DNA of 64,000 nucleotides from CADEED01 sp041395625 (GTDB lineage Bacteria; Pseudomonadota; Gammaproteobacteria; Steroidobacterales; Steroidobacteraceae): NCBI GenBank assembly GCA_041395625.1, contig JAWLAE010000001.1, positions 868,001 to 932,000 on the forward strand, read 5' to 3'. The notes beneath the pieces are model-generated. The model saw nothing but the letters and a program-made list of their open reading frames with translations. It did not search any database and was not told where the DNA came from. The stretch's first letter is position 1. Every line of letters begins with the position of its first letter. This document shows, in pieces, positions 43,284 to 52,252 of this stretch. The translations under genes were made by a program, and so were the position numbers.

Positions 43284-44537
43284 ATGTTCCAACCGCTGTC
43301 CCTGTTCATTGGCCTGCGCTATGTGCGTGCGCGAGGCCGGAAATTCTTCATCTCGTTCATTACGCTGGTGTCATTGCTGGGCGTCTGTCTCGGCGTGGCG
43401 GCGCTGATCGTGGTGCTGTCGGTCATGAACGGTTTCGAGGGCGAGTTGCGAGCACGCCTGCTGGCGTTGTCGTCGCATGCTCGTGTGTTCGTGCCGGCGG
43501 ATTCTGGCGCGACAGGCATCGACTGGCGCGACGTTGCGGCGCGCATCCGTGCACTGCCGGGCGTGGTGGGCGCTGCGCCGGTGATCGAGCTCGAGGCGCT
43601 CGCGGTGCACACGCCGGAAATGGTTCCGATCAGACTGCGCGGCATCGATCCGGTCAGCGAAGCGGACGTAACTGACGTGTCCAGGTCCGTTGTCGCCGGT
43701 AGCCTGCAGGATCTCGTGGCCGGCTCCGATCGTGTGATTCTGGGCGTGGGCGTGGCCCAACTGCTGTCGGTCGGCCCGGGCGATACGGTGATGTTGCTCG
43801 TGCCGGCCGTCAGCACAACCGGAGCGCCCGAGCCCAAGTTGCGCGAATTCACGGTGACCGGCTTGCTCGAGGCCGGGCTGCAGGACCATGACAGCGTGCT
43901 GGCGATCGCCGCGCTCGACGACGTGGCAGCGGTCGTCCCCAACGACAAGCGTGCCGTCGGTCTGCAGGTGCAATTCGCCAATGCCCTGGATGCACCGCGC
44001 CTTGCTCCGGCAGTCGCGCGCGTCTTGCCGGTGGGTGTGCAGATGCGTGACTGGACGATCGAGCATGCCAATTACTTTCGTGCCATCCGGATCGAAAAGA
44101 CCATGATGGCGATAATCCTGATGTTGATCGTCGCCGTGGCAGCCTTCAATCTGGTCGCGATGCTGGTGATGGTAGTCACCGACAAACGCACCGACATCGC
44201 CATTCTGCGGACCCTGGGTGCGTCGCCGCAGCGTGTGATGGGCGTGTTTCTGACCCAAGGACTGGTCATCGGGTGGTTCGGTGTCGGCATGGGTGTGCTG
44301 CTCGGCACCTTGTTAGGCAAGAACGCGGGTGCCGTTTCTGCCTGGCTCGAGCGCGTCTTCAGCTTTCAGTTCTTCAATTCCGATGTCTACTACATTACGC
44401 GCATCCCGTCGGTGCTCGACTGGAGTCATGTCGCTTGGGTGGCTGGCATCGCGCTGACACTGACCGCCCTGGCAACCGTCTATCCAGCCGTACGCGCCGC
44501 GCGCGTACCGCCGGCCGAAGCGTTGCGGTACGAATAG
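43284..44537 (+). CDS. lolC: Lipoprotein-releasing ABC transporter permease (LolC/LolE family)
   Basis: 417 residues from ATG at 43284 (MFQPLSLFIGLRYVRARGRKFFISFITLVSLLGVCLGVAALIVVLSVMNGFEGELR). Four membrane helices: one N-terminal and three near 270-300, 320-350 and 380-400. The large periplasmic loop and C-terminal TVYPAVRAARVPPAEALRYE are typical. LolCDE lifts outer-membrane lipoproteins from the inner membrane to LolA. The C versus E assignment follows order only. Confidence 0.93.
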   Translation: MFQPLSLFIGLRYVRARGRKFFISFITLVSLLGVCLGVAALIVVLSVMNGFEGELRARLLALSSHARVFVPADSGATGIDWRDVAARIRALPGVVGAAPVIELEALAVHTPEMVPIRLRGIDPVSEADVTDVSRSVVAGSLQDLVAGSDRVILGVGVAQLLSVGPGDTVMLLVPAVSTTGAPEPKLREFTVTGLLEAGLQDHDSVLAIAALDDVAAVVPNDKRAVGLQVQFANALDAPRLAPAVARVLPVGVQMRDWTIEHANYFRAIRIEKTMMAIILMLIVAVAAFNLVAMLVMVVTDKRTDIAILRTLGASPQRVMGVFLTQGLVIGWFGVGMGVLLGTLLGKNAGAVSAWLERVFSFQFFNSDVYYITRIPSVLDWSHVAWVAGIALTLTALATVYPAVRAARVPPAEALRYE

Positions 44538-44543
44538 TTGGCC

Positions 44544-45785
44544 ATGCCTTACGAATGGCGTATCGGCAGCCGCTACCTGCGCTCCGCACATCGGCGCGGA
44601 TTCGTGTCGTTTGTCGCATTCATGTCCGTGATCGGGCTGGCGCTCGGTGTGGCCGTGCTGATCGTCGTCTTGTCAGTGATGAACGGTTTCGAGCGTGAGC
44701 TGCGGGCACGGATCCTGTCGGTGACCTCGCATGCGACATTGTCCGGTCTCGAGACTGCGCTGCCGGACTGGCGCGGCGCGCGTGCAATGGCGTTGCGCAC
44801 CGCTGGCGTTACGAGTGCCGTTCCATACATCGAATCGCGTGGTCTGTTCGCACGTGGCTCGCGCGTGGTCGGCGCGCAGATCCGCGGCGTCGATCCAGTC
44901 GAAGAGAGCCGTACGGAGGGCATCGCCAACCGCATCGAGCAAGGCTCGCTCAGCGAGCTGACTGACGGTGGTTTTCGCGTCGTTCTAGGCTCCCAGCTGG
45001 CGAGCGAGCTGGGTGTCAAGGTCGGCGATGACGTGATATTCATCGCGCCGGAAGGTACGGCCACGCCGACCGGGATCGTGCCGCGCATGCGACGCCTGCG
45101 CGTCGTGGGGCTGTTCACCTCCGGCATGTACGAATTCGATCGCGGTCTCGCTCTCGTGCATCTGGCCGATGCCGCCAAGCTCTACCGCATGGGGACGGAA
45201 GTGTCGGGGTTGCGGCTCACGCTGGTCGATCCCTGGCGAGCGCCACAGTTGGTGCGTGAGCTGGCGCTCGCCTTGGGGGGCGGCTATTTCGTCAGTGACT
45301 GGACGCGCAATCATGCCAACTTCTTTCGGTCGATCGAACTGACCAAATCGATGCTGTTCCTGATCCTGCTGTTGATCGTCGCGGTAGCCGCCTTCAACAT
45401 CGTTGCGACGCTCGTGATGATCGTCAAGGACAAGCAGGCGGATATCGCGATTTTGCGCACCCTCGGTGCGGGCCCACGCAATATACTGGCGGCGTTCATC
45501 GTGCAGGGCGCGCTCATCGGGCTGGTCGGCACGGCTCTTGGTGCCGCGCTGGGCATCCTCGTTGCCAACAATATTGAATCGATCGTACGATTCATCGAGG
45601 GACTGTTCGGCGTGCAGTTTCTCGATCCGCGTGTCTATCTGATGAGCGACCTGCCGGCCTGGGTCGATCCTGTGGATGTTGCACAGATCTGCAGCGTCGC
45701 TTTTGCCCTGTGCGCATTGGCTACTGTTTATCCTGCGTGGCGAGCAGCCCGCACGCAACCTGCCGAGGCACTGCGACATGACTGA
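44544..45785 (+). CDS. lolE: Lipoprotein-releasing ABC transporter permease (second LolC/LolE)
   Basis: 413 residues from ATG, six bases after the first permease; a TTG at 44538 is less likely. Similar throughout to its neighbour (GLALGVAVLIVVLSVMNGFERELRARILSVTSHATLSG; LILLLIVAVAAFNIVATLVMIVKDKQADIAILRTLGAGP; AWRAARTQPAEALRHD), so the pair is a paralogous duplication forming the LolC/LolE heterodimer. Overlaps lolD by eight bases. E. coli has the order C-D-E; here the ATPase comes last. Confidence 0.93.
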   Translation: MPYEWRIGSRYLRSAHRRGFVSFVAFMSVIGLALGVAVLIVVLSVMNGFERELRARILSVTSHATLSGLETALPDWRGARAMALRTAGVTSAVPYIESRGLFARGSRVVGAQIRGVDPVEESRTEGIANRIEQGSLSELTDGGFRVVLGSQLASELGVKVGDDVIFIAPEGTATPTGIVPRMRRLRVVGLFTSGMYEFDRGLALVHLADAAKLYRMGTEVSGLRLTLVDPWRAPQLVRELALALGGGYFVSDWTRNHANFFRSIELTKSMLFLILLLIVAVAAFNIVATLVMIVKDKQADIAILRTLGAGPRNILAAFIVQGALIGLVGTALGAALGILVANNIESIVRFIEGLFGVQFLDPRVYLMSDLPAWVDPVDVAQICSVAFALCALATVYPAWRAARTQPAEALRHD

Positions 45786-46512
45786 TTCGATGGCGGCGGA
45801 CGTGCGCACGGCTGTATTGGTGGCGACTGACGTCACGCGACAGTTCCGTCAGGGACCGGTGACGCTCGAGGTGCTGCGGGGGCTGAACTTCGCAGTGAGC
45901 GCGGGTGAGCGCGTGGCGGTCGTGGGTGCGTCGGGCTCTGGCAAGACGACGCTGCTGCAGATCATCGGCGGTCTGGATCGCCCGACGGCCGGCCGCGTGT
46001 CGATTGCCGGTCAGGACATCCATACGCTCGGTGAGCACGAGCGCGGCGCTTTGCGCAACCGCACCTTGGGTTTCGTCTACCAGTTCCACCATCTGTTGCC
46101 AGAGTTCTCGGCGCTCGAGAACGTTGCAATGCCATTGTTAGTGCGGCGACTGCCGGTCCGTGCGGCGCGTGAACGCGCCCGCGCCGTGCTCGAACGGGTT
46201 GGCCTGGGCGCGCGGCTGGATCATCGGCCGCATCAGTTGTCAGGTGGCGAACGGCAGCGGGCGGCTGTGGCGCGCGCGCTGGTGACGGAGCCGGCGCTGG
46301 TGCTCGCAGACGAGCCCACCGGCAACCTCGATGGTCACAATGCAGCACAGGTGTTCGACTTGATGCTGGAACTGAATCGCGAACGTGGCACCAGTCTCGT
46401 AATCGTCACACACGATCTGCGGCTCGCCGCTAGGATGGAGCGGACGCTCGAACTAACCGAGGGGCGACTCGTCAGTCGCAGCCAGCGCAGCGCTGCTGCG
46501 CCGGGCGAGTGA
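45778..46512 (+). CDS. lolD: Lipoprotein-releasing ABC transporter ATP-binding protein
   Basis: 244 residues from ATG overlapping lolE. Walker A GASGSGKTTLLQIIGGLD, Q-loop GFVYQFHHLLPEFSALENVAMPLL (LolD-specific wording), signature LSGGERQRAAVARAL, Walker B ALVLADEPTGNLD and H-loop VIVTHD. Powers LolCDE. Its 3' end overlaps the convergent DUF2062 gene by 60 bases. Confidence 0.96.
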   Translation: MTDSMAADVRTAVLVATDVTRQFRQGPVTLEVLRGLNFAVSAGERVAVVGASGSGKTTLLQIIGGLDRPTAGRVSIAGQDIHTLGEHERGALRNRTLGFVYQFHHLLPEFSALENVAMPLLVRRLPVRAARERARAVLERVGLGARLDHRPHQLSGGERQRAAVARALVTEPALVLADEPTGNLDGHNAAQVFDLMLELNRERGTSLVIVTHDLRLAARMERTLELTEGRLVSRSQRSAAAPGE

Positions 46513-47019
46513 GCGCGCGCGGCGGCGCTCCAGGCGCCGTCGGACAGCGGTTTGCCAGGCGAAATCCACCGTCAGCCAGCCGATCACGCCAAATACTGTG
46601 CCACAGACGAGGCAGCCGACGAGGAACGGCTGCCACAACGGCCCGAGGCCATGCTGCAGCCAGTCCCAGGACAGCGAGAATTCGAATGGTTGCGGTCGAA
46701 ATCCGGTGACCAGGGCGCCGACCCGATAGGCAAAATAGAACAGTGGCACGAGCGTAAGCGGGTTGGAAAAGAACACGGTGGCCACGATCGTCGGCACATT
46801 GATCCGGGCGATCGCTGCCACCAAGGTCGCGAGCAGCAAATGCAGCGGCAGGGGCACGAACGAAATCGCGAGACCTGCGCCGAAAGCACGCGCCACTGTG
46901 CGTCGTTGCGGCGACCACAGGCGCGGATCGGTGAGGAAATGCTTGAAGGGGCGCAGCCAGCGATTGGCATTGATGGCATCGCGACTCGGCGTGAATTTCT
47001 TGAGCAATCGTCGCGGCAT
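46453..47019 (-). CDS. DUF2062 family membrane protein
   Basis: 188 residues from the ATG complementary to 47017-47019 (MPRRLLKKFTPSRDAI). DUF2062 signature: RTVARAFGAGLAISFVPLPLHLLLATLVAAIARINVPTIVATVFFSNPLTLVPLFYFAYRVG. Two membrane segments in the first half and one near 130-155 (PFLVGCLVCGTVFGVIGWLTVDF), with a basic C-terminal tail. Function unknown. The last 60 bases lie within the end of lolD on the other strand, and that shared stretch encodes the basic tail of each. Confidence 0.88.
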   Translation of the reverse strand: MPRRLLKKFTPSRDAINANRWLRPFKHFLTDPRLWSPQRRTVARAFGAGLAISFVPLPLHLLLATLVAAIARINVPTIVATVFFSNPLTLVPLFYFAYRVGALVTGFRPQPFEFSLSWDWLQHGLGPLWQPFLVGCLVCGTVFGVIGWLTVDFAWQTAVRRRLERRRARSLARRSSAALAATDESPLG

Positions 47020-47052
47020 GTACCGCAACTCTAGCACTGGCACGGAGGCCTT

Positions 47053-49380
47053 GTGCTGCCGGGGATCGCATTTTTCATCGGCCATCTGCTCGGCTTGCTG
47101 GCCTGCCAACCGCCTGCGGTTGAGTGGTGCTGGTTGGCGCTGCTGGCCGCCGCGTTGTGCGCGCTGCAAACGCGCGGCTCGGGGACGGCCACAGCGACAC
47201 TACTGGCTGCTGGCATTGCAGGTTTCGCCGCACTGTCGTCGACGGCCAATACCTGGCTACAGCTACGCCTGCCGGAAAGCGATCACGCCGAACGATTGCT
47301 CGTGCACGGCGAGATACTGACCGTGCCGGCACTCGCTGGCGATCAGGCCACCTTCGACGCGCTGGTGACCGTGATCGCGCCACGCGATCGCGCTGCGTCG
47401 GCGCCTCGCAAGCTGCGTATCCGTTGGCGCGGGGCGCCAACGGACTTGCTTGCACACGAGACCTGGCAATGGCTGGTGCGCCTCGACACGGTGACTCGCA
47501 GTCGAGCGACGCTCGATCTCGAGCGCATCTGGTTGCGCGATCGCGTGCATGCGCTCGCTACCGTCTTGCCCTCCAGGCTCAATTCGCGCCAGCGCATTGC
47601 GCCGCGATCCATCGACGCACTGCGCGAGCGTATCGGACGGGCAGTCGATCGGCATGTGGTCGATCGCGATGCGGCGGCTCTGCTGCGTGCCCTCGCGGTC
47701 GGTCTGACCGATCGTGTGACTCGCGAGCAATGGCGGGTATTCGCCGCCACCGGGACGACTCATCTGGTCGCAATTTCCGGTTTGCATGTGACGTTATTCG
47801 CGCTGGTCGCATTCGCCATGGCGCGTACGATTTGGCGATATCTGCCGGCGTGGGCGTTGCCAGTCGATCGCGAGCCGTTCGCACTCTGGGCCGGCGTGGC
47901 TGCTGCGCTGGGTTACGCATTGTTGGCGGGCTGGTCGGTACCCACGCAGCGTACGCTCCTGATGCTTGCGGTGTTCGCTACGATACAACTGCAGCAGCGG
48001 GCACTGTCGGCGACGCGCATCTTGCTGACGGCTTTGACCGGTGTGCTGCTCATCGATGCACTGGCGCCCTTGGCATCGGGTCTGTGGCTGTCGTTCGGCG
48101 CTGTGGCAACCATTCTGTGGCTGGAAGTGCCGCGGGTGCGGCGCGTGCCCGGCTGGTGGTCGGCGATGCGGGTGCAGACCGCCATCGTCTTGGCGCTCGC
48201 ACCGGCAACGCTCGTCTTGTTCGGCTCGCTGTCACTCTCGTCGTTAGTTGTCAATGCTGTGGCGATTCCAGCAGTCTCGTTCGTCTTCGTGCCGCTCGTG
48301 CTGCTCGGATCCTGCGCCGTACTCGTCTGGCCGACCGCGGGCGCGTGGTTGTTGCAGTCCGCAGAATGGCTGTATCTGACGGGTTGGCCGCTGCTGGCCG
48401 GAGCTGCCGAGTGGCCACTCAGCAAGGTAACGCTGGCACCGCCAATGTGGTGGTATCCGCTGTCGTTAGTCGGCCTGACCGTGGCGCTCGCGCCAGCGCC
48501 CGTCAGGCTGCGACTGGCTTCGGTCGCGGCGCTGCTGCCATTGCTGGCGACGCCGCGCGCCGCGGTGGCGCCAGGTGAGGTTCTGGCGACGCTGCACGCG
48601 ACGGGTGGTCGAGGCGCACTGGTCGTGCTGCAGACAGCCAATCACACGGTGTTGTACGACACTGGCGACTCGTTTCGCAGCGCCGGCATGCCACTGCAGA
48701 CGCTGCTGGCGGCAGGCGAGATCGGCGCGCGTGACGAGCATTTCGATCTCGTCGTGTTGCCACGTGTCACGCAGGATCAGGCAGCCGGCGTTGGCCGGCT
48801 CCTCGCTCGGGCCACCATCGCCGAGTTACGCGGTGGCGGTCCTTGGCCCGGCGCGGTCATGCCGTACCAGGCTTGTGCCGATCGCCAATCCCATTGGTTC
48901 GATCAAGTGCGCTTCCAGTTGCTAGTCGCCGCCGCAGACGGTAAGGGCGAATACTGTGCGCTCGATGTGACGGCAGGTGGGCAGAGGCTGCTGCTGGCCG
49001 GCGAGTTCGACCTGGCAGCGGAGCGCGACGCGTTACTGCGTGCCAGCGCGGCCGGCGCCTCACTTGCGAGCAATGTGCTGCTCGTCTCGCGGGGCGGCAG
49101 TGGCGCGGGTTCGTCGGACGAGTGGCTGCGAGCGACCGCGCCACGCTACGCGCTGGTCACGGGTCCCGCTCCCGAACGTGCCACGAGTCCGAAGGCACTC
49201 GTGCTGCGACGCTGGCGTGCGACCGGCGCGCAGCTTTGGGAGACTCGTCGCACGCCTGTCGTCAGGGTGCGACTCGGCAGCGCGAACGGCGTGCTGGTGG
49301 ACTCGCAAAGTGTGTCCGGTTACCCATTTTTGTGGCGTCGTCGTCAACCCGATGCCGCCATGTCGATGCCGTTGCCGTGA
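47053..49380 (+). CDS. comEC: ComEC/Rec2 family DNA-uptake channel protein
   Basis: 775 residues from GTG with GGAGG upstream. An N-terminal helix pair and DUF4131-like region are followed by the competence channel domain (WRVFAATGTTHLVAISGLHVTLFALVAFAMAR; WAGVAAALGYALLAGWSVPTQRTLLML; many helices to about residue 490). The C-terminal 250 residues align with the metallo-beta-lactamase part (LVVLQTANHTVLYDTGD), but the HxHxDH motif is replaced (LVVLPRVTQDQAAGVGRLL), so nuclease activity is doubtful. Inner-membrane DNA import is the known family role. Confidence 0.9.
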   Translation: MLPGIAFFIGHLLGLLACQPPAVEWCWLALLAAALCALQTRGSGTATATLLAAGIAGFAALSSTANTWLQLRLPESDHAERLLVHGEILTVPALAGDQATFDALVTVIAPRDRAASAPRKLRIRWRGAPTDLLAHETWQWLVRLDTVTRSRATLDLERIWLRDRVHALATVLPSRLNSRQRIAPRSIDALRERIGRAVDRHVVDRDAAALLRALAVGLTDRVTREQWRVFAATGTTHLVAISGLHVTLFALVAFAMARTIWRYLPAWALPVDREPFALWAGVAAALGYALLAGWSVPTQRTLLMLAVFATIQLQQRALSATRILLTALTGVLLIDALAPLASGLWLSFGAVATILWLEVPRVRRVPGWWSAMRVQTAIVLALAPATLVLFGSLSLSSLVVNAVAIPAVSFVFVPLVLLGSCAVLVWPTAGAWLLQSAEWLYLTGWPLLAGAAEWPLSKVTLAPPMWWYPLSLVGLTVALAPAPVRLRLASVAALLPLLATPRAAVAPGEVLATLHATGGRGALVVLQTANHTVLYDTGDSFRSAGMPLQTLLAAGEIGARDEHFDLVVLPRVTQDQAAGVGRLLARATIAELRGGGPWPGAVMPYQACADRQSHWFDQVRFQLLVAAADGKGEYCALDVTAGGQRLLLAGEFDLAAERDALLRASAAGASLASNVLLVSRGGSGAGSSDEWLRATAPRYALVTGPAPERATSPKALVLRRWRATGAQLWETRRTPVVRVRLGSANGVLVDSQSVSGYPFLWRRRQPDAAMSMPLP

Positions 49381-49413
49381 CCGCGCGGCTCGCAGTTGGG
49401 TATGATCGGCGGC

Positions 49414-50079
49414 ATGTGGGAAATAGTGCGAGCCGGCGGCTTCTTCATGTGGCCGATCATCCTCTGTTCGGTGATCGCTGTAGCCATCATTTTGGAGCGC
49501 TTCTGGACGCTAGCCGAGAAGCGCGTGTTGCCACGCGATCTGTTGCAGAAGATCAAGCAATTGGTCGAGCAGGATCAGGTGACGGACAAGGTCGTACAGG
49601 CCCTCGAGAAGAACTCACCGTTGGGTCGGGTGCTGGCGGCCGGTCTCAGCAGTCGTCATCGCGGCCGAGCCATCATGATGGAGCGTCTCGAGGACACCGG
49701 GCGGCATGTCGTGCATGAACTCGAACGGTTTCTCAACACGCTCGGAACGATTGCCGCCGTATCGCCACTGCTAGGTCTGCTGGGTACGGTCACCGGCATC
49801 ATCAAGGCCTTCAACGCCATCAATGAAGGCGGCATGGGCGATCCACGCATGTTGTCCGGCGGCATCAGCGAAGCGCTGCTCACTACCGCCGCGGGCCTGG
49901 TGGTAGCCATCCCGGCGCTGGTTGCGTATCGATACCTGCGGGGCAACGTGGATCGCATCGTCATCGAGATGGAAAAGGACGCGTTGCAGCTGGTCGACCA
50001 GCTGGAAGCATCGGCTGTACGTGAGCAGGACGATCGAACTGCCGGTGATCTCAAGGCCGCGGGTGCGCGCGTTGCATGA
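49414..50079 (+). CDS. exbB: MotA/TolQ/ExbB proton channel family protein
   Basis: 221 residues from the ATG at 49414 (MWEIVRAGGFFMWPIILCSVIAVAIILERFW), the usual family start; ATG 49402 or TTG 49396 would add a few residues. Three membrane helices (about 10-30, 110-135, 155-180), with the proton-channel motif GTIAAVSPLLGLLGTVTGIIKAFNAI and LLTTAAGLVVAIPALVAY. With its ExbD-like partner it converts proton motive force to periplasmic work. In this gene order (exbB-exbD-msbA-lpxK) its client is not established. Confidence 0.92.
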   Translation: MWEIVRAGGFFMWPIILCSVIAVAIILERFWTLAEKRVLPRDLLQKIKQLVEQDQVTDKVVQALEKNSPLGRVLAAGLSSRHRGRAIMMERLEDTGRHVVHELERFLNTLGTIAAVSPLLGLLGTVTGIIKAFNAINEGGMGDPRMLSGGISEALLTTAAGLVVAIPALVAYRYLRGNVDRIVIEMEKDALQLVDQLEASAVREQDDRTAGDLKAAGARVA

Positions 50080-50507
50080 ATCTCAAGCCGCGTAGTCGCG
50101 AGGAACCCGAGATCAATCTCACGTCGCTCATCGACGTTGTGTTGTTGCTGGTGGTGTTCTTCATGTTGTCGTCGACCTTCATCGACGAGGGTCGTATCAA
50201 GGTGCAGTTGCCGGAGGCGAGCCTCGTACCGACCGGCAAGCAGACGGACGATCCGCTCGTCGTGACGGTGACGCAGACTGGCGGCTATCGAGTGAACGAG
50301 CGCGAACTCATCAATGCGAGTCCGGACACCTTGCGGGCGGCGATCCTGCAGGTGGCCGGCGCCGATCGACAGCGGGCGGTCACGGTGCGCGCGGACGCGC
50401 GTGCCACACACCAGGCAGTGGTTACTGCCATGGATGTCGTGGGGCGGGCGGGCTTCACGCGCGTCAACATCGCGACGATTTCCGACCCCGCCGCACGTCA
50501 GCCGTGA
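50076..50507 (+). CDS. exbD: ExbD/TolR family biopolymer transport protein
   Basis: 143 residues. One N-terminal helix containing the essential Asp (EINLTSLIDVVLLLVVFFMLSSTF) and a periplasmic domain ending in AMDVVGRAGFTRVNIAT, as in ExbD/TolR. Overlaps exbB and msbA by four bases each (ATGA, GTGA). Confidence 0.94.
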   Translation: MNLKPRSREEPEINLTSLIDVVLLLVVFFMLSSTFIDEGRIKVQLPEASLVPTGKQTDDPLVVTVTQTGGYRVNERELINASPDTLRAAILQVAGADRQRAVTVRADARATHQAVVTAMDVVGRAGFTRVNIATISDPAARQP

Positions 50508-52252
50508 CCGCGCGGGAGATCGAGAGTCCCGTGGGCGTCTACAAGCGCCTGCTCAGTTACGCGCGGCCACATCTCGGCATGTTTTCGATCGGCGTGCTCG
50601 GCATGTGTTTGTTCGCGTCAACCGATGCCGCGCTCGCGTGGTTCGTACGCTATTTCCTCAACAGCGCTTTCGTCATCAAGGACCCCAACGTGTTGTGGGC
50701 CGTGCCACTCGGCGTCGTCGTGCTGTTCCTGTTGCGCGGCATCGGCGATTACGTTGCCAACTATTTTCCGGGCTATGTCGGACGCCAGATCATCAAGGCG
50801 CTGCGCGGCGAGCTGTTTGCGCATTTCCTGCGGCTGCCAGCCGCCTACTACGATCGTGCCTCGACAGCCGGCATGCTGTCGCGCCTGACTTACAACATCG
50901 AGCAGGTAGCCGAGGCGACTACCAACTCGATCACGGTGCTGATCCGGGACACCCTGACGATCCTGGCATTGATCGGAACACTATTCTGGCTCAACTGGAA
51001 GCTGACCGCGGTTGCCCTGACGCTGGCGCCGCTCATCAGCTGGCTGATTCAGAAGATCAACCGTTCGTTCCGACGCTACAGCGCGCGGATTCAGAATTCG
51101 ATGGGCGATGTCACGCGGGTCACGCGCGAAGCACTGGATGGGCACCGTGTGATCAAGGTGTTCAATGCGCAGGAGCAGGAGAGCCGTGCTTTCGAAGTGG
51201 TGAACGAGCACAACCGGCACAGCAACATGCGGCTGATAGCGGCCAAAGCCACCAGCAATCCGATCGTCCAGTTGATCGCGGCGATCGGCCTAGCGGCCGT
51301 GCTGTGGGTTGCCCTGAATCAAGTCGAAAGCAAGGAGATGCAGGTCGGGGATTTCATGGCGTTCATCACCGCCTTGCTGATGATCACCGCACCGCTGCGT
51401 CGCCTGGTCGGCGTATCGGTGGCGTTGCAGCAGGGTATTGCGGCGGGTGCGAGTGTCTTCGAAGTGTTGGACGAGCCGACCGAACAGTTCGCTGTTGGTC
51501 GACCGCTGGCACATGCTCGTGGTGAGGTGGAATTTCGCGGCGTGAGTTTCAACTACTCCGCTGACAAAGGCAGTGTGCTGCACGATGTCTCATTGCGTGT
51601 GCCGGCCGGCGGCACAGTCGCATTCGTCGGCAAGTCCGGCAGCGGCAAGAGCACGCTGGTCGGGCTCGTGCCACGATTCTACGAGCCGACTGAAGGCGCG
51701 GTGCTGCTTGATGGGATCGACGTCCGCGAGTACCGATTGCGCGATCTGCGTGCGCAGATCAGCTTGGTGAGTCAGGACGTCGTGCTCTTCAACGATACGA
51801 TCCGCAGTAACATCGCCTTTGGTACGGCTGCCGCCAGTCCGGCGGCGATCGAAGCGGCCGCGCAGGCCGCATGGGTGCTGGAGTTCGCCGCGGATCTGCC
51901 ACAAGGGCTCGATACACCCGTCGGTGACCGCGGCGCGCTATTGTCGGGCGGGCAACGGCAGCGTATCGCCATCGCGCGTGCGCTCCTCAAGAACGCGCCG
52001 GTCCTGATTCTCGACGAGGCGACGTCAGCTCTCGACAACGAATCGGAGCGGCGTATCCAGCAGGCACTGACCACGCTGAAGCGCAATCGTACGACACTGG
52101 TGATCGCGCATCGGTTGTCCACCATCGAGCAGGCCGATCTGATCGTGGTGCTGGACGAGGGCCGAGTCGTTGAGCAAGGTACCCACGCGGAATTGGTCGC
52201 GCGGGATGGTGCCTACGCACTGCTCAGCAAGCTGCAGATGAACCCCGCGTGA
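50504..52252 (+). CDS. msbA: Lipid A export ATP-binding/permease MsbA
   Basis: 582 residues from GTG, same as E. coli. A six-helix N-terminal membrane domain (YLNS, GDYVANYFPGYVGRQIIKALRGELFAHFLRLPAAYYDRASTAGMLSRLTYNIEQV) is fused to an ABC ATPase: Walker A FVGKSGSGKSTLVGLVPRFYEPTEG, signature LLSGGQRQRIAIARALL, Walker B VLILDEATSALDNESE, H-loop VIAHRLSTIEQAD. It flips lipid A-core across the inner membrane. Coupled to lpxK. Confidence 0.96.
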   Translation: MTAREIESPVGVYKRLLSYARPHLGMFSIGVLGMCLFASTDAALAWFVRYFLNSAFVIKDPNVLWAVPLGVVVLFLLRGIGDYVANYFPGYVGRQIIKALRGELFAHFLRLPAAYYDRASTAGMLSRLTYNIEQVAEATTNSITVLIRDTLTILALIGTLFWLNWKLTAVALTLAPLISWLIQKINRSFRRYSARIQNSMGDVTRVTREALDGHRVIKVFNAQEQESRAFEVVNEHNRHSNMRLIAAKATSNPIVQLIAAIGLAAVLWVALNQVESKEMQVGDFMAFITALLMITAPLRRLVGVSVALQQGIAAGASVFEVLDEPTEQFAVGRPLAHARGEVEFRGVSFNYSADKGSVLHDVSLRVPAGGTVAFVGKSGSGKSTLVGLVPRFYEPTEGAVLLDGIDVREYRLRDLRAQISLVSQDVVLFNDTIRSNIAFGTAAASPAAIEAAAQAAWVLEFAADLPQGLDTPVGDRGALLSGGQRQRIAIARALLKNAPVLILDEATSALDNESERRIQQALTTLKRNRTTLVIAHRLSTIEQADLIVVLDEGRVVEQGTHAELVARDGAYALLSKLQMNPA

